Shown here piece by piece: positions 34,338-42,097 of a stretch of DNA of 64,000 bases (position 1 is the stretch's first letter; every line of letters begins with the position of its first letter). The stretch spans positions 310,001 through 374,000 of the forward strand of contig NZ_FNIE01000008.1 of NCBI RefSeq assembly GCF_900103985.1, read 5' to 3'. Under the pieces are notes generated by a model, which saw only the letters and a list, made by a program, of their open reading frames with translations, made no database searches and was not told the DNA's origin. The stretch comes from Actinacidiphila guanduensis (GTDB lineage: Bacteria; Actinomycetota; Actinomycetes; Streptomycetales; Streptomycetaceae). Both the position numbers and the translations under genes were made by a program.

Positions 34338-34955
34338 ATGGAGCCCATCCCGGAAACCGCCGACCTCTCGGCGTATCTTGTCGCCGACGACGTCATCGAC
34401 CACGACCACCCGCAGGTGCGGCAGACCGCCGAGGAGCTGCGCACAACGGCCCGCGGACCGCATGAATATGCGAAGGCAGCCTATGTGTACGTGCGCGACG
34501 CGGTGCCGCACTCCTTCGACAGCGGCGACCCCCGCGTCACCTGGCGTGCCTCCGACGTCCTCGCCGCCCGTACGGGCATCTGCTACGCCAAGGCGCACGC
34601 CCTGACCGCCCTGCTGCGCGCCGAGGGCATCCCGGCCGGCCTGTGCTACCAGCGGCTCACCGAGGGCGACGGCAGCGACCCGGTGCTGCACGGTCTGGTC
34701 GCCCTCCTGCTGCCCGGCACCGCCCGCTGGGTACGGCAGGACCCCAGGGGCAACAAGCCAGGCGTGGACGCGCAGTTCCGCCTCGACGCCGAGCAACTGG
34801 CCTTCCCGGTGCGGCCCGCACTGGGCGAGACCACCTACCCCCTGGTGTACGCCGCCCCCGTCGCACCGGCGCTCGCCGCCCTGCGCGCCGCCCCCGACAC
34901 CACTGCCCTGGCGGCGACCCTGCCGCGCTCCTTGGACGGCCTCAGGCCGTCGTGA
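34338..34955 (+). CDS. Transglutaminase-like cysteine hydrolase
   Basis: A 205-residue protein of the microbial transglutaminase-like (papain-fold) family. The nucleophile is in GICYAKAHAL (near residue 77), the histidine in LHGLVAL and an Asp in RQDPRG completes a plausible triad. No signal peptide. Such small cytosolic members usually act as proteases or amidases rather than crosslinkers. Its 3' end overlaps the convergent DUF4395 gene by 14 bp. Confidence 0.85.
   Translation: MEPIPETADLSAYLVADDVIDHDHPQVRQTAEELRTTARGPHEYAKAAYVYVRDAVPHSFDSGDPRVTWRASDVLAARTGICYAKAHALTALLRAEGIPAGLCYQRLTEGDGSDPVLHGLVALLLPGTARWVRQDPRGNKPGVDAQFRLDAEQLAFPVRPALGETTYPLVYAAPVAPALAALRAAPDTTALAATLPRSLDGLRPS
34460..34471. 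repeat. GCATGAATATGC, copy 2
   Basis: Identical to the 12-mer at 34273-34284, inside the transglutaminase-like gene. Confidence 0.5.
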
Positions 34956-35352
34956 CGCGCTTGAGCAGCAGGTAGAGCTCGCAGCCCAGGCAGTAGGCGA
35001 AGGCCGCGTTCAAGAACGCCGCCGCGAGCGCGCAGGCGGTCGCCGCCAGTCCGAGCCACTGCACACCCGCGCCGTAGCCGATCAGGCCGATCAACGAGAA
35101 CACCAGGCCAACCGCCTGGGCGAAGCGGGGCGGGGCCGCGTCCTCCGTCGCGGGCGGCGGGCCTATCCGCGGCCGCACCAGGGTGCGGAACACCCAGCCG
35201 TACGGCGACTTCTGCACCCCGGCGGCCGCGCCCAGGGCGAAGAGGACCGCTTGGGCGGCCAGCAGCCAGACGCTTCCCGTGACCAGCACGACCGCGAGCA
35301 CCACCGTGGTCACCGCGGCGCCGAAGCGCGGTCCGCGCACATCGATCTCCAT
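34942..35352 (-). CDS. DUF4395 membrane protein
   Basis: A 136-residue protein with four hydrophobic segments in two pairs and a terminal CLGCE motif. It starts DVRGPRF, typical of DUF4395. This family is repeatedly found beside thioredoxin-like genes, and one lies divergently 193 bp away. The CxxC near the end could exchange disulfides with it; that is inference. ATG at 35352 fits the family start. Confidence 0.85.
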   Translation of the reverse strand: MEIDVRGPRFGAAVTTVVLAVVLVTGSVWLLAAQAVLFALGAAAGVQKSPYGWVFRTLVRPRIGPPPATEDAAPPRFAQAVGLVFSLIGLIGYGAGVQWLGLAATACALAAAFLNAAFAYCLGCELYLLLKRVTTA

Positions 35353-35412
35353 GCCTGAAATGATGACCGAAGCGGACGCGCGGCGGCGCTTGGGAATGAT
35401 TGCGGTCGCATG

Positions 35413-35426
35413 AACGCTGGAGCGTT
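35413..35426. promoter_or_regulatory. AACGCT/AGCGTT dyad
   Basis: Six-bp arms separated by GG in the region between the divergent DUF4395 and thioredoxin-like genes. Confidence 0.4.
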
Positions 35427-35437
35427 GCAGGTGTGGA

Positions 35438-35458
35438 GGTGCCCACGCGGTGGGCACC
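35438..35458. promoter_or_regulatory. Perfect 9-bp dyad between DUF4395 and thioredoxin genes
   Basis: Arms GGTGCCCAC and GTGGGCACC around a GCG centre, 12 bp from the previous dyad. It could be an operator for a dimeric regulator or a leader hairpin for the thioredoxin-like gene. Confidence 0.5.
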
Positions 35459-35545
35459 GACACGTGCAGGGACGACTTTGGAAGGCGCCATGGCGGCAGG
35501 CGGACAGCGTCTGCCGTACGACGGCGCGGGAGAGGTGCGGGACGG

Positions 35546-35956
35546 ATGACCGGTCTGATCGTCTGCCTGGCCGTGCTCGCCGCCGCGACCGCCTACGGGC
35601 TGGTGCACCGGCGCAGGAACGGGAGGGTCCGGGTGGCAGGGGACGCAGACGAGCGGCTGACCGCCTCGGACCTCGGAGGGCCGCTGGGGGAGCGGGCGAC
35701 GCTGGTGCAGTTCTCCACCGCGTTCTGCGCCCCCTGCCGGGCGACCCGCAGGGTCCTCGACGAGGTGGCCGGCATGGTCGAGGGCGTCCGGCACGTCGAG
35801 GTGGACGCCGAGGCGCACCTGGACCTCGTCCGCCGGATGAACGTGCTCAAGACCCCGACCGTCCTGGTGCTGGACGCCCAGGGTGCCGTGGTGCGCCGCG
35901 CGGCGGGGCAGCCCCGCAAGGCCGACGTCATCGCCGCCCTGGGCGCCGCGGTCTGA
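35546..35956 (+). CDS. Membrane-anchored thioredoxin-like protein
   Basis: A 136-residue protein with an N-terminal hydrophobic anchor (LIVCLAVLAAATAYGLV) and a thioredoxin domain. The active site reads FCAPC, with the cis-proline in LKTPTVLVLD. CAPC differs from the classical CGPC. Charged HRRR after the anchor suggests the domain stays in the cytosol. Paired divergently with DUF4395, so the two probably form a redox couple at the membrane. Confidence 0.9.
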   Translation: MTGLIVCLAVLAAATAYGLVHRRRNGRVRVAGDADERLTASDLGGPLGERATLVQFSTAFCAPCRATRRVLDEVAGMVEGVRHVEVDAEAHLDLVRRMNVLKTPTVLVLDAQGAVVRRAAGQPRKADVIAALGAAV

Positions 35957-36040
35957 CCGCAGCTCAGGGCGCTGCCGCCCTGCGCGCGGGTGTTCCGCGG
36001 GGTGCTTCGCCGGCGTCGGCCACGTCACAGTGCAAGTCCC

Positions 36041-36069
36041 TTGCGGATGGGTACGCTGCTCTGTGTACT
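36041..36069 (+). promoter_or_regulatory. Promoter candidate for etfBA
   Basis: TTGCGG (36041-36046), 17 nt and TGTACT (36064-36069). It implies a leader of roughly 150 nt before etfB. Confidence 0.45.
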
Positions 36070-36077
36070 GACGAGTA
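36066..36077. promoter_or_regulatory. TACT-GACG-AGTA dyad in the etf promoter
   Basis: A perfect palindromic site in a very AT-rich island, overlapping the -10 to +1 region. From memory it resembles sites of TetR-type fatty-acid catabolism regulators in actinobacteria. Confidence 0.5.
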
Positions 36078-36228
36078 ATATATTCGCTCGGGGCGGTTGC
36101 CGCGCCCCGTCCGGGAGCTGCCGCCACCGGCGCCTATGCTGCCATTCCGGGGCGCTTTCCCGGGTGCCGCGGCCCGGTCCGGGGCTGTTCACGATGACGT
36201 GCACGACGAACGCAGTAGGAGAGCTGGC

Positions 36229-37014
36229 GTGAGCTTGAGGATCGTAGTCGCTGTCAAGTACGTGCCCGATGCCACGGGCGACCGCCATTTCGCCGAGGAC
36301 CTGACCACCGACCGGGACGCGGTGGACGGGCTGCTGTCGGAGCTCGACGAGTACGCGGTGGAGCAGGCGCTGCAGATCGCGGAGGCGGCGGACGACGCCG
36401 AGGTCACCGCGGTCACCATCGGCCCGGAGGACGCGCGCGGCGCGGTGCTCAAGGCGCTGCAGATGGGCGCCGACAAGGGCGTGCACGTGGAGGACGACGC
36501 CCTGCACGGCACCGACATCATCGGCACCTCCCTGGTGCTCGCCAAGGCGATCGAGCACATCGGCTACGACCTGGTGGTGACCGGCATGGCCTCCACCGAC
36601 GGCACCGCAGGTGTGGTGCCCGCGCTGCTCGCCGAGCGGCTGGGCGTCCCGCAGGTGACGCTGCTCTCCCAGGTCGAGGTCACCGACGGCAAGGTGAGCG
36701 GCCGCCGCGACGGCGATGCGGCCAGCGAGCAGCTTGAGGCGTCGCTGCCGGCGCTGGTGTCGGTCACCGACCAGTCCGGCGAGGCCCGCTACCCCTCCTT
36801 CAAGGGGATCATGGGCGCCAAGAAGAAGCCGCTGGAGACGCTGGACCTGTCCGACCTGGGTGTGGACGCGGCCGAGGTGGGCCTGGCCGGCGCCTGGACG
36901 GCCGTCGAGGAGGCCGCCGCGCGCCCCGCCCGCACCGCGGGCACGATCGTGAAGGACGAGGGCGAGGGCGGCAAGCAGCTGGCCGAGTTCCTGGCCGCCC
37001 AGAAGTTCATCTGA
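36229..37014 (+). CDS. etfB: Electron transfer flavoprotein, beta subunit
   Basis: A 261-residue EtfB. It begins RIVVAVKYVPD and has the AMP-binding-type loop GMASTDGTAGVVPALLAERLG near residues 118-138, then the KGIMGAKKKP segment. With EtfA it accepts electrons from acyl-CoA dehydrogenases and passes them to the quinone pool. GTG start with AGGAG 7 nt upstream. etfA follows after 152 nt. Confidence 0.96.
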   Translation: MSLRIVVAVKYVPDATGDRHFAEDLTTDRDAVDGLLSELDEYAVEQALQIAEAADDAEVTAVTIGPEDARGAVLKALQMGADKGVHVEDDALHGTDIIGTSLVLAKAIEHIGYDLVVTGMASTDGTAGVVPALLAERLGVPQVTLLSQVEVTDGKVSGRRDGDAASEQLEASLPALVSVTDQSGEARYPSFKGIMGAKKKPLETLDLSDLGVDAAEVGLAGAWTAVEEAAARPARTAGTIVKDEGEGGKQLAEFLAAQKFI

Positions 37015-37037
37015 CCGGTTCTCCCGACCGGACGCCG

Positions 37038-37077
37038 GGCCGCCTCCGGAACGTCGCCGCAATGCCTTGAGGCGGCC
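37038..37077 (+). other. Intercistronic hairpin between etfB and etfA
   Basis: GGCCGCCTC and GAGGCGGCC arms with a 22-nt loop. It may stabilise or process the etfBA message or attenuate etfA. Confidence 0.4.
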
Positions 37078-37166
37078 TGCTCGGTCCGCCCGGTCCGAGT
37101 GCGCTCTCCGGGCGCCCCGCCGGTCCTCGCAAGCCCGTCCCGCACACTTCCCGCAGGAGCACTCCC

Positions 37167-38129
37167 ATGGCTGAAGTCCTTGTCTACGTCGACCACGTGG
37201 ACGGTGCCGTCCGCAAGCCGACCCTCGAACTGCTCACGCTGGCCCGCCGCCTGGGCGAGCCGGTCGCCGTCCACCTCGGCCCGGGTGCCGAGCAGGCCGC
37301 CAAGGTGCTCGGCGAGCACGGCGCGGTGAAGGTGCTGGCCGCCGACGCGCCGGAGTTCGCCGACTACCTCGTCGTACCCAAGGTGGACGCCCTGCAGGCC
37401 GCCGCCCAGGCCGTCGACCCCGCCGCGATCCTGGTGCCGACCTCGGGCGAGGGCAAGGAGATCGCGGCCCGCCTCGCGCTGCGGCTCGGCTCGGGCATCA
37501 TCACCGACGCGGTGGACGTCGAGGCCGGTGCCGACGGTCCCGTCGTCACGCAGTCGGTGTTCGCCGCCGCCTTCACGACGAAGTCCCGCGTCACCAAGGG
37601 CGTCCCGGTCATCACCGTCAAGCCGAACTCCGCCCCCGTGGAGCCCGCCCCCGCGGCCGGGGCCGTGGAGGAGCTCGCCGTGACCTTCGGCGAGCTGGCC
37701 CGCGGCACCAAGGTCGTCTCCAGGGCGGCGCGCGAGTCGTCGGGGCGCCCGGAGCTGACGGAGGCGGCGATCGTCGTCTCCGGTGGCCGCGGCGTCAACG
37801 GCGCGGAGAACTTCGCGCTGATCGAGTCGCTGGCGGACTCCCTCGGCGCGGCCGTGGGCGCCTCTCGCGCCGCGGTGGACGCAGGGTGGTACCCGCACAG
37901 CAACCAGGTCGGCCAGACCGGCAAGTCCGTCTCCCCGCAGCTCTACATCGCCAACGGGATCTCCGGTGCGATCCAGCACCGCGCGGGCATGCAGACCTCG
38001 AAGACCATCGTCGCGGTCAACAAGGACCCCGAGGCCCCGATCTTCGACCTCGTCGACTACGGCGTGGTCGGCGACCTCTTCCAGGTCGTCCCGCAGCTCA
38101 CCGAGGAGATCAACAGCCGCAAGGGCTGA
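37167..38129 (+). CDS. etfA: Electron transfer flavoprotein, alpha subunit
   Basis: A 320-residue EtfA. The FAD-binding C-terminal part includes VSGGRGVNGAENF (near residue 210), GQTGKSVSPQLYIANGISGAIQH (near 250) and VAVNKDPEAPIF. It forms the FAD-carrying heterodimer with EtfB. GCAGGAG lies 7 nt before the ATG. Confidence 0.97.
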   Translation: MAEVLVYVDHVDGAVRKPTLELLTLARRLGEPVAVHLGPGAEQAAKVLGEHGAVKVLAADAPEFADYLVVPKVDALQAAAQAVDPAAILVPTSGEGKEIAARLALRLGSGIITDAVDVEAGADGPVVTQSVFAAAFTTKSRVTKGVPVITVKPNSAPVEPAPAAGAVEELAVTFGELARGTKVVSRAARESSGRPELTEAAIVVSGGRGVNGAENFALIESLADSLGAAVGASRAAVDAGWYPHSNQVGQTGKSVSPQLYIANGISGAIQHRAGMQTSKTIVAVNKDPEAPIFDLVDYGVVGDLFQVVPQLTEEINSRKG

Positions 38130-38160
38130 TGCCCACCCGGCGTCCCTTCGCACCGGCCGT

Positions 38161-38199
38161 CCGGCCCCCGCCCCGCCCCACCCGGCGGACGGGGGCCGG
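38161..38199 (+). terminator. Terminator of etfBA
   Basis: CCGGCCCCCG and CGGGGGCCGG form a 10-bp stem with a 19-nt loop downstream of etfA. Confidence 0.6.
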
Positions 38200-38252
38200 C
38201 CGCGTCGGCGGCCCTCGGCGCGCCCTGGCGCCGGGTCCCGCCCGATGCCCTG

Positions 38253-38282
38253 TTGACCGCTCCTGCCCGCCCCGGCTAGCTT
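38253..38282 (+). promoter_or_regulatory. Promoter of the DUF6986 gene
   Basis: TTGACC (38253-38258), 18 nt and TAGCTT (38277-38282), predicting transcription from about 38289. Confidence 0.65.
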
Positions 38283-38286
38283 GCGA

Positions 38287-38303
38287 TTCAACGAAATGTT
38301 GAA
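38287..38303. promoter_or_regulatory. Operator-like dyad at the DUF6986 start site
   Basis: TTCAAC and GTTGAA with a 5-bp spacer, centred a few bases downstream of the predicted transcription start. An IclR- or GntR-type repressor is plausible; none is encoded nearby. Confidence 0.6.
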
Positions 38304-38319
38304 CGCCGGGAGGGCGCTG

Positions 38320-39576
38320 ATGGCGGCCGTGACCACACTGGCCGATGCGGTACGCACCAAGATCGGCGCGTCGCTCGCCGCCACCGACGCCGAACTCGCC
38401 CGCCGCTATCCCGGCGAGCCGGCGGAACGCCAACCCGTCCACACCGTCTACGTCCCCGCCGACGCCTTCACCGCCGGGACCGTCCGCGAGTGGGGCGACC
38501 AGGCGCTGGCCGCCCTCGACGCTCATGCGCCCGACGCCGCCGCCCTGGGCGCGGTCCTCGGCCTGACCGGGGACCTCGCCACCCAGGTGCACGACCGCGT
38601 ACGGGCCAAGCTGCTGCGCGAGCCGGTGGAGGACCTGCGGATCGACTTCGAGGACGGCTACGGCCGTCGCCCTGACGACGAGGAGGACGCCGCCGCCCTG
38701 GCCGCGGCCAGGACCCTGGCCGCCATGGTGGCGGACGGCACCGCGCCCCCGTATGCGGGCATCCGCATGAAGTGCCTGGAAGCCGCCGTGCGCGACCGCG
38801 GCATCCGCACCCTCGACCTCTTCCTGACCGCGCTGCTGGACGCCGGACCGCTGCCGGAGGGGCTGGTGCTCACCCTGCCGAAGGTGACCTTCCCCGCCCA
38901 GGCGGCCGCGATGGCCGAGCTGTGCGCGCAGTTCGAGCAGGCCGCCGGGCTGCCCGCGGGACGGCTCCGGTTCGAGATCCAGATCGAGACCACGCAGGCG
39001 ATCCTCGGCCCCGACGGCACCGCCACCGTGCCCCGGCTCATCGACGCCGCCGCAGGGCGCGCCAGCGCCCTGCACTACGGCACCTTCGACTACAGCGCGG
39101 CCTGCGGGGTCGGCGCCGCCCACCAGTCGATGGACCACCCGGCGGCCGACCATGCCAAGGCCGTCATGCAGGTCGCCGCCGCGGGCACCGGGGTCCGGCT
39201 GTCCGACGGCTCCACCAACGTCCTGCCCGTCGGCGACACGGTGCATGTGCACGCCGCCTGGAAGTCGCACTACGGGCTCGTACGGCGCTCCCTGGCCCGC
39301 GCGTACTACCAGGGCTGGGACATGCACCCCGCCCACCTGCCGACCCGCTACGCGGCCACCTACGCCTTCTACCGCGAAGGCCTGGACGCCTCCGCCGCCC
39401 GCCTGGCCGCCTACACGGCCGGGACGGGCGGCGCGGTGCTCGACGAGCCGGCCACCGCGCGGGCGCTTTCCGGCTACCTGCTGCGCGGCCTGGACTGCGG
39501 CGCGGTCGATCCCGGCGAGATCGCCGAGCGGACCGGGCTCGGCCGGGCCGGGTTGGACGGGCTGGCCGGGCGGTGA
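38320..39576 (+). CDS. DUF6986 protein, aldolase/citrate-lyase-like barrel
   Basis: A 418-residue protein related to the HpcH/HpaI and CitE-type barrels. Acidic motifs LRIDFEDGYG (near residue 107) and RFEIQIETTQAIL (near 217) fit metal and substrate binding, and GTFDYSAACGVGAAHQSMDHP (near 250-270) is characteristic of the family. It may act on a CoA ester or on malate/glyoxylate-like substrates; this is not established. ATG 38320 has GGGAGGG upstream. It has its own promoter and operator after the etfBA terminator. Confidence 0.78.
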   Translation: MAAVTTLADAVRTKIGASLAATDAELARRYPGEPAERQPVHTVYVPADAFTAGTVREWGDQALAALDAHAPDAAALGAVLGLTGDLATQVHDRVRAKLLREPVEDLRIDFEDGYGRRPDDEEDAAALAAARTLAAMVADGTAPPYAGIRMKCLEAAVRDRGIRTLDLFLTALLDAGPLPEGLVLTLPKVTFPAQAAAMAELCAQFEQAAGLPAGRLRFEIQIETTQAILGPDGTATVPRLIDAAAGRASALHYGTFDYSAACGVGAAHQSMDHPAADHAKAVMQVAAAGTGVRLSDGSTNVLPVGDTVHVHAAWKSHYGLVRRSLARAYYQGWDMHPAHLPTRYAATYAFYREGLDASAARLAAYTAGTGGAVLDEPATARALSGYLLRGLDCGAVDPGEIAERTGLGRAGLDGLAGR

Positions 39577-39599
39577 ACCACGCGGCGCCGCCCGGCAGG

Positions 39600-40625
39600 T
39601 CAGCGCGGCGGCGGGATCTCCCCGGAGCCGCGGGCGATCAGCCGCACCGGCAGCTCCACCCGGCTCGGCTCTTCGGGCGCGATGCCGTCCAGCCGCCGGA
39701 AGAGCTGCTGGGCCGCGGCGCGGCCCAGTCCGGGCGCGTCCTGGGCGACCACCGTGACCGGCGGGTCGAGCACGTCCGCCAGCTCGAAGTCGTCGAACCC
39801 GACCAGCGCCACCGGGTCGGGGCGGTTCCACAGCACGCGTACCGCCGTCACCGTCACCCGGTTGTTCCCCGCGAGCAGCGCCGTGACCGGCTCCGGCCCG
39901 GAGAGCATGGCGTCCAGGGCGGCCCGCACCCGCTCCGGGGTGGTCGGCCCCATGGCGTACCACTCGGGGCGCACGGGCAGGCCCGCGGCCTCCATGGCCG
40001 CGCGGTAGCCGCGCAGGCGCTCGCCCGCGGTGTGGATGCCGGGCTGGTCGCCGATGAAGCCGATCCTGCGGTGGCCGTGGGCGATCAGGTGCTCCACGCC
40101 GAGCCGGGTGCCGCCCGCGTTGTCGGTGAGCACCACGTCGGCGTCCAGCCGGCCCGCCGGGCGGTCCACGAAGACCGTCGCCACGCCGGCCGCTATCTCC
40201 GGCAGCAGGTAGCGGTGGTCGTCGCCGGCGGGCACGACGACCAGGCCGTCCACCCGGCGGGCGCAGAAGGCCAGCACCAGCTCCTGCTCCCGGCGCGGGT
40301 CCTCCGCGCTGGAGCCGGTGAACAGCAGCGCGCCGTGCGCCCGGGCGACGTCCTCCACGGCCCGGCTGAGGGCCGCGTAGAAGGGGTCCGCGACATCCTC
40401 CAGCACCAGGCCGACGCTCGCCGTGCGGCGGGTGCGCAGCAGCCGGGCGCTGTCGTTGCGGCGGAAGCCCAGGGCGTCGATCGCGGCCTGCACGCGCGCC
40501 GAGGTCTCCGGTGTGACCCCGGGCTCCTCGTTCACCACGCGGGAGACCGTTTTCAGGCCGACACCCGCCCTTGCGGCGACGTCCTTCATCGTGGGCCGGG
40601 GCACATGTCCAGGTGTTTGGGTCAC
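39600..40625 (-). CDS. LacI family regulator
   Basis: A 341-residue LacI-type repressor. The helix-turn-helix MKDVAARAGVGLKTVSRVVNEEPGV lies at residues ~13-37, the hinge includes the RLLRTRRTASVG segment, and a periplasmic-binding-like sugar domain follows. The GTG start is 31 bp from a perfect GACAACGTTGTC operator. Divergent from a ROK-family sugar kinase, which is its likely target. Confidence 0.94.
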   Translation of the reverse strand: MTQTPGHVPRPTMKDVAARAGVGLKTVSRVVNEEPGVTPETSARVQAAIDALGFRRNDSARLLRTRRTASVGLVLEDVADPFYAALSRAVEDVARAHGALLFTGSSAEDPRREQELVLAFCARRVDGLVVVPAGDDHRYLLPEIAAGVATVFVDRPAGRLDADVVLTDNAGGTRLGVEHLIAHGHRRIGFIGDQPGIHTAGERLRGYRAAMEAAGLPVRPEWYAMGPTTPERVRAALDAMLSGPEPVTALLAGNNRVTVTAVRVLWNRPDPVALVGFDDFELADVLDPPVTVVAQDAPGLGRAAAQQLFRRLDGIAPEEPSRVELPVRLIARGSGEIPPPR

Positions 40626-40655
40626 GGTGGCAAGTATTCCCTGCGGCTAGAGATG

Positions 40656-40667
40656 GACAACGTTGTC
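40656..40667. promoter_or_regulatory. LacI-type operator
   Basis: The 12-bp palindrome GACAACGTTGTC, with the central CG typical of LacI-family operators, lies between the divergent LacI and ROK genes. Confidence 0.8.
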
Positions 40668-40763
40668 AGGAACAGGCGAGACTAACCCTCGACGCGGCTT
40701 TGCCGAAACCCGGGGCGGTCGGACCGTGGAACCGCGTGGACACGACGAAGGAGACACAGCAGG

Positions 40764-41729
40764 ATGCAGCCTCACGGCGCGGCCGGTCCACTCGTGGCGG
40801 CACTGGACATCGGCGGCACCAAGATCGCCGGGGCGCTCGTCGATGCCGAGGGGAGGCTGCTGGTCCGCGCGCTGCGGCCGACACCGCCGAGAGCCGACGG
40901 CGGGACCGTGATGGCCGCGGTCGCCGAGGTCCTCGCCGAGTTGCGCGCTGCTCCCGGGTGGCCCGGGGCGGTCGCGGTCGGCATCGGCAGCGCGGGGCCG
41001 GTCGACGCCACGCACGGCACCGTCAGCCCCGTCAACGTGCCCGGCTGGCGCGACTTCCCGCTCGTGCCGCGGGTGCGGGAGGCCGTGGGCGGCCTGCCGG
41101 TCGTGCTGGCCGGCGACGGCGTCGCCATGACCGCTGCCGAGCACTGGCAGGGGGCGGCCCGCGGCTACGACAACGCCCTGTGCATGGTGGTCTCCACCGG
41201 TGTCGGTGGCGGTCTCGTGCTGGGCGGCCACCTGCTGCCCGGGCCGACGGGCAACGCCGGGCACATCGGCCACATCAGCGTGGACCTGGACGGCGACCCG
41301 TGCCCGTGCGGTTCGCGCGGCTGCGTGGAGCGCATCGCCAGCGGTCCCAACATCGCCCGGCGCGCCCTGGACGCCGGCTGGCGCCCGCCCGCCGGGACCG
41401 AGCCGACCGCCGCCGCGGTCGCCGCCTCGGCGCGCGGCGGCGACGCGGTCGCCACGGCGTCCTTCGACCGTGCCGCCCAGGCGCTCGCCGCCGGGATCGC
41501 CGCGACCGCCACCCTGGTGGAGATCAACGTTGCCGTCATCGGCGGCGGCGTCTCCGCGGCCGGGCCGCTGCTCTTCGACCCGCTGCGCCGGCACCTCACG
41601 CAGTACGCCACCCTCTCCTTCGCGGCCGGTGTCGAGGTGGTGCCGGCCAAGCTCGGCACGGACGCGGGCCTCGTGGGCGCCGCGGCAGTCGCCGCGCAGG
41701 GGCTCGGCCTGTTCCCGCTGGGGGTGTAG
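40764..41729 (+). CDS. ROK family sugar kinase
   Basis: A 321-residue ROK kinase. The phosphate loop DIGGTKIAGALV lies near residue 14, the ROK zinc signature GHIGHISVD and CPCGSRGCVE near 162-185, and the catalytic aspartate in VLAGDGVAM. Glucose, N-acetylmannosamine or another hexose is the likely substrate. GAAGGAG precedes the ATG by 10 nt. Probably repressed by the divergent LacI protein. Confidence 0.92.
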   Translation: MQPHGAAGPLVAALDIGGTKIAGALVDAEGRLLVRALRPTPPRADGGTVMAAVAEVLAELRAAPGWPGAVAVGIGSAGPVDATHGTVSPVNVPGWRDFPLVPRVREAVGGLPVVLAGDGVAMTAAEHWQGAARGYDNALCMVVSTGVGGGLVLGGHLLPGPTGNAGHIGHISVDLDGDPCPCGSRGCVERIASGPNIARRALDAGWRPPAGTEPTAAAVAASARGGDAVATASFDRAAQALAAGIAATATLVEINVAVIGGGVSAAGPLLFDPLRRHLTQYATLSFAAGVEVVPAKLGTDAGLVGAAAVAAQGLGLFPLGV

Positions 41730-41965
41730 AGGTCCCCGACGCCACCCACCGTCCTCCGGCTGCGTCAGCAGGGCTCCTCAGGGCGCGAGGCGTGACCGGT
41801 GCGCGCCTGCGGGCGCCGCAAGGGAGTCCGGGAACTTGACGGGCCGTAAGACCTCGCCTCTCCAGGTGCCGGGCGGGGTGGGAGCGCGGCCGCGATGCGC
41901 TCGCCTGGGCACCATGGGCGCCGATCGCGCCGCCAGGGGCGCGGGGGAGAGCGGTTCCTCTTGCG

Positions 41966-41985
41966 CCCCTCCCTTCGCCGAGGGG
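41966..41985. terminator. CCCCTC/GAGGGG hairpin in a 368-bp gap
   Basis: A 6-bp stem with an 8-nt loop containing TTCG. The gap from 41,730 to 42,097 shows no gene on either strand; CACCATGGGCGCC at 41,909 is another CCATGG motif. Confidence 0.35.
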
Positions 41986-42097
41986 TGGGTCTGCGGGCAC
42001 GCCGCCGGGTTTGCCATGATGCACGTCTCGGTGCCGGAGGCGGCGGTGGTAAGCGGTTCCGCGCGCGGCGGTGGGGGACCTGCGGAAGGGGCGGTCG

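Noticed and set aside
41730..42097. A hidden small gene in the 368-bp gap
   Set aside because: Both strands were read; short frames lack ribosome sites and codon bias.
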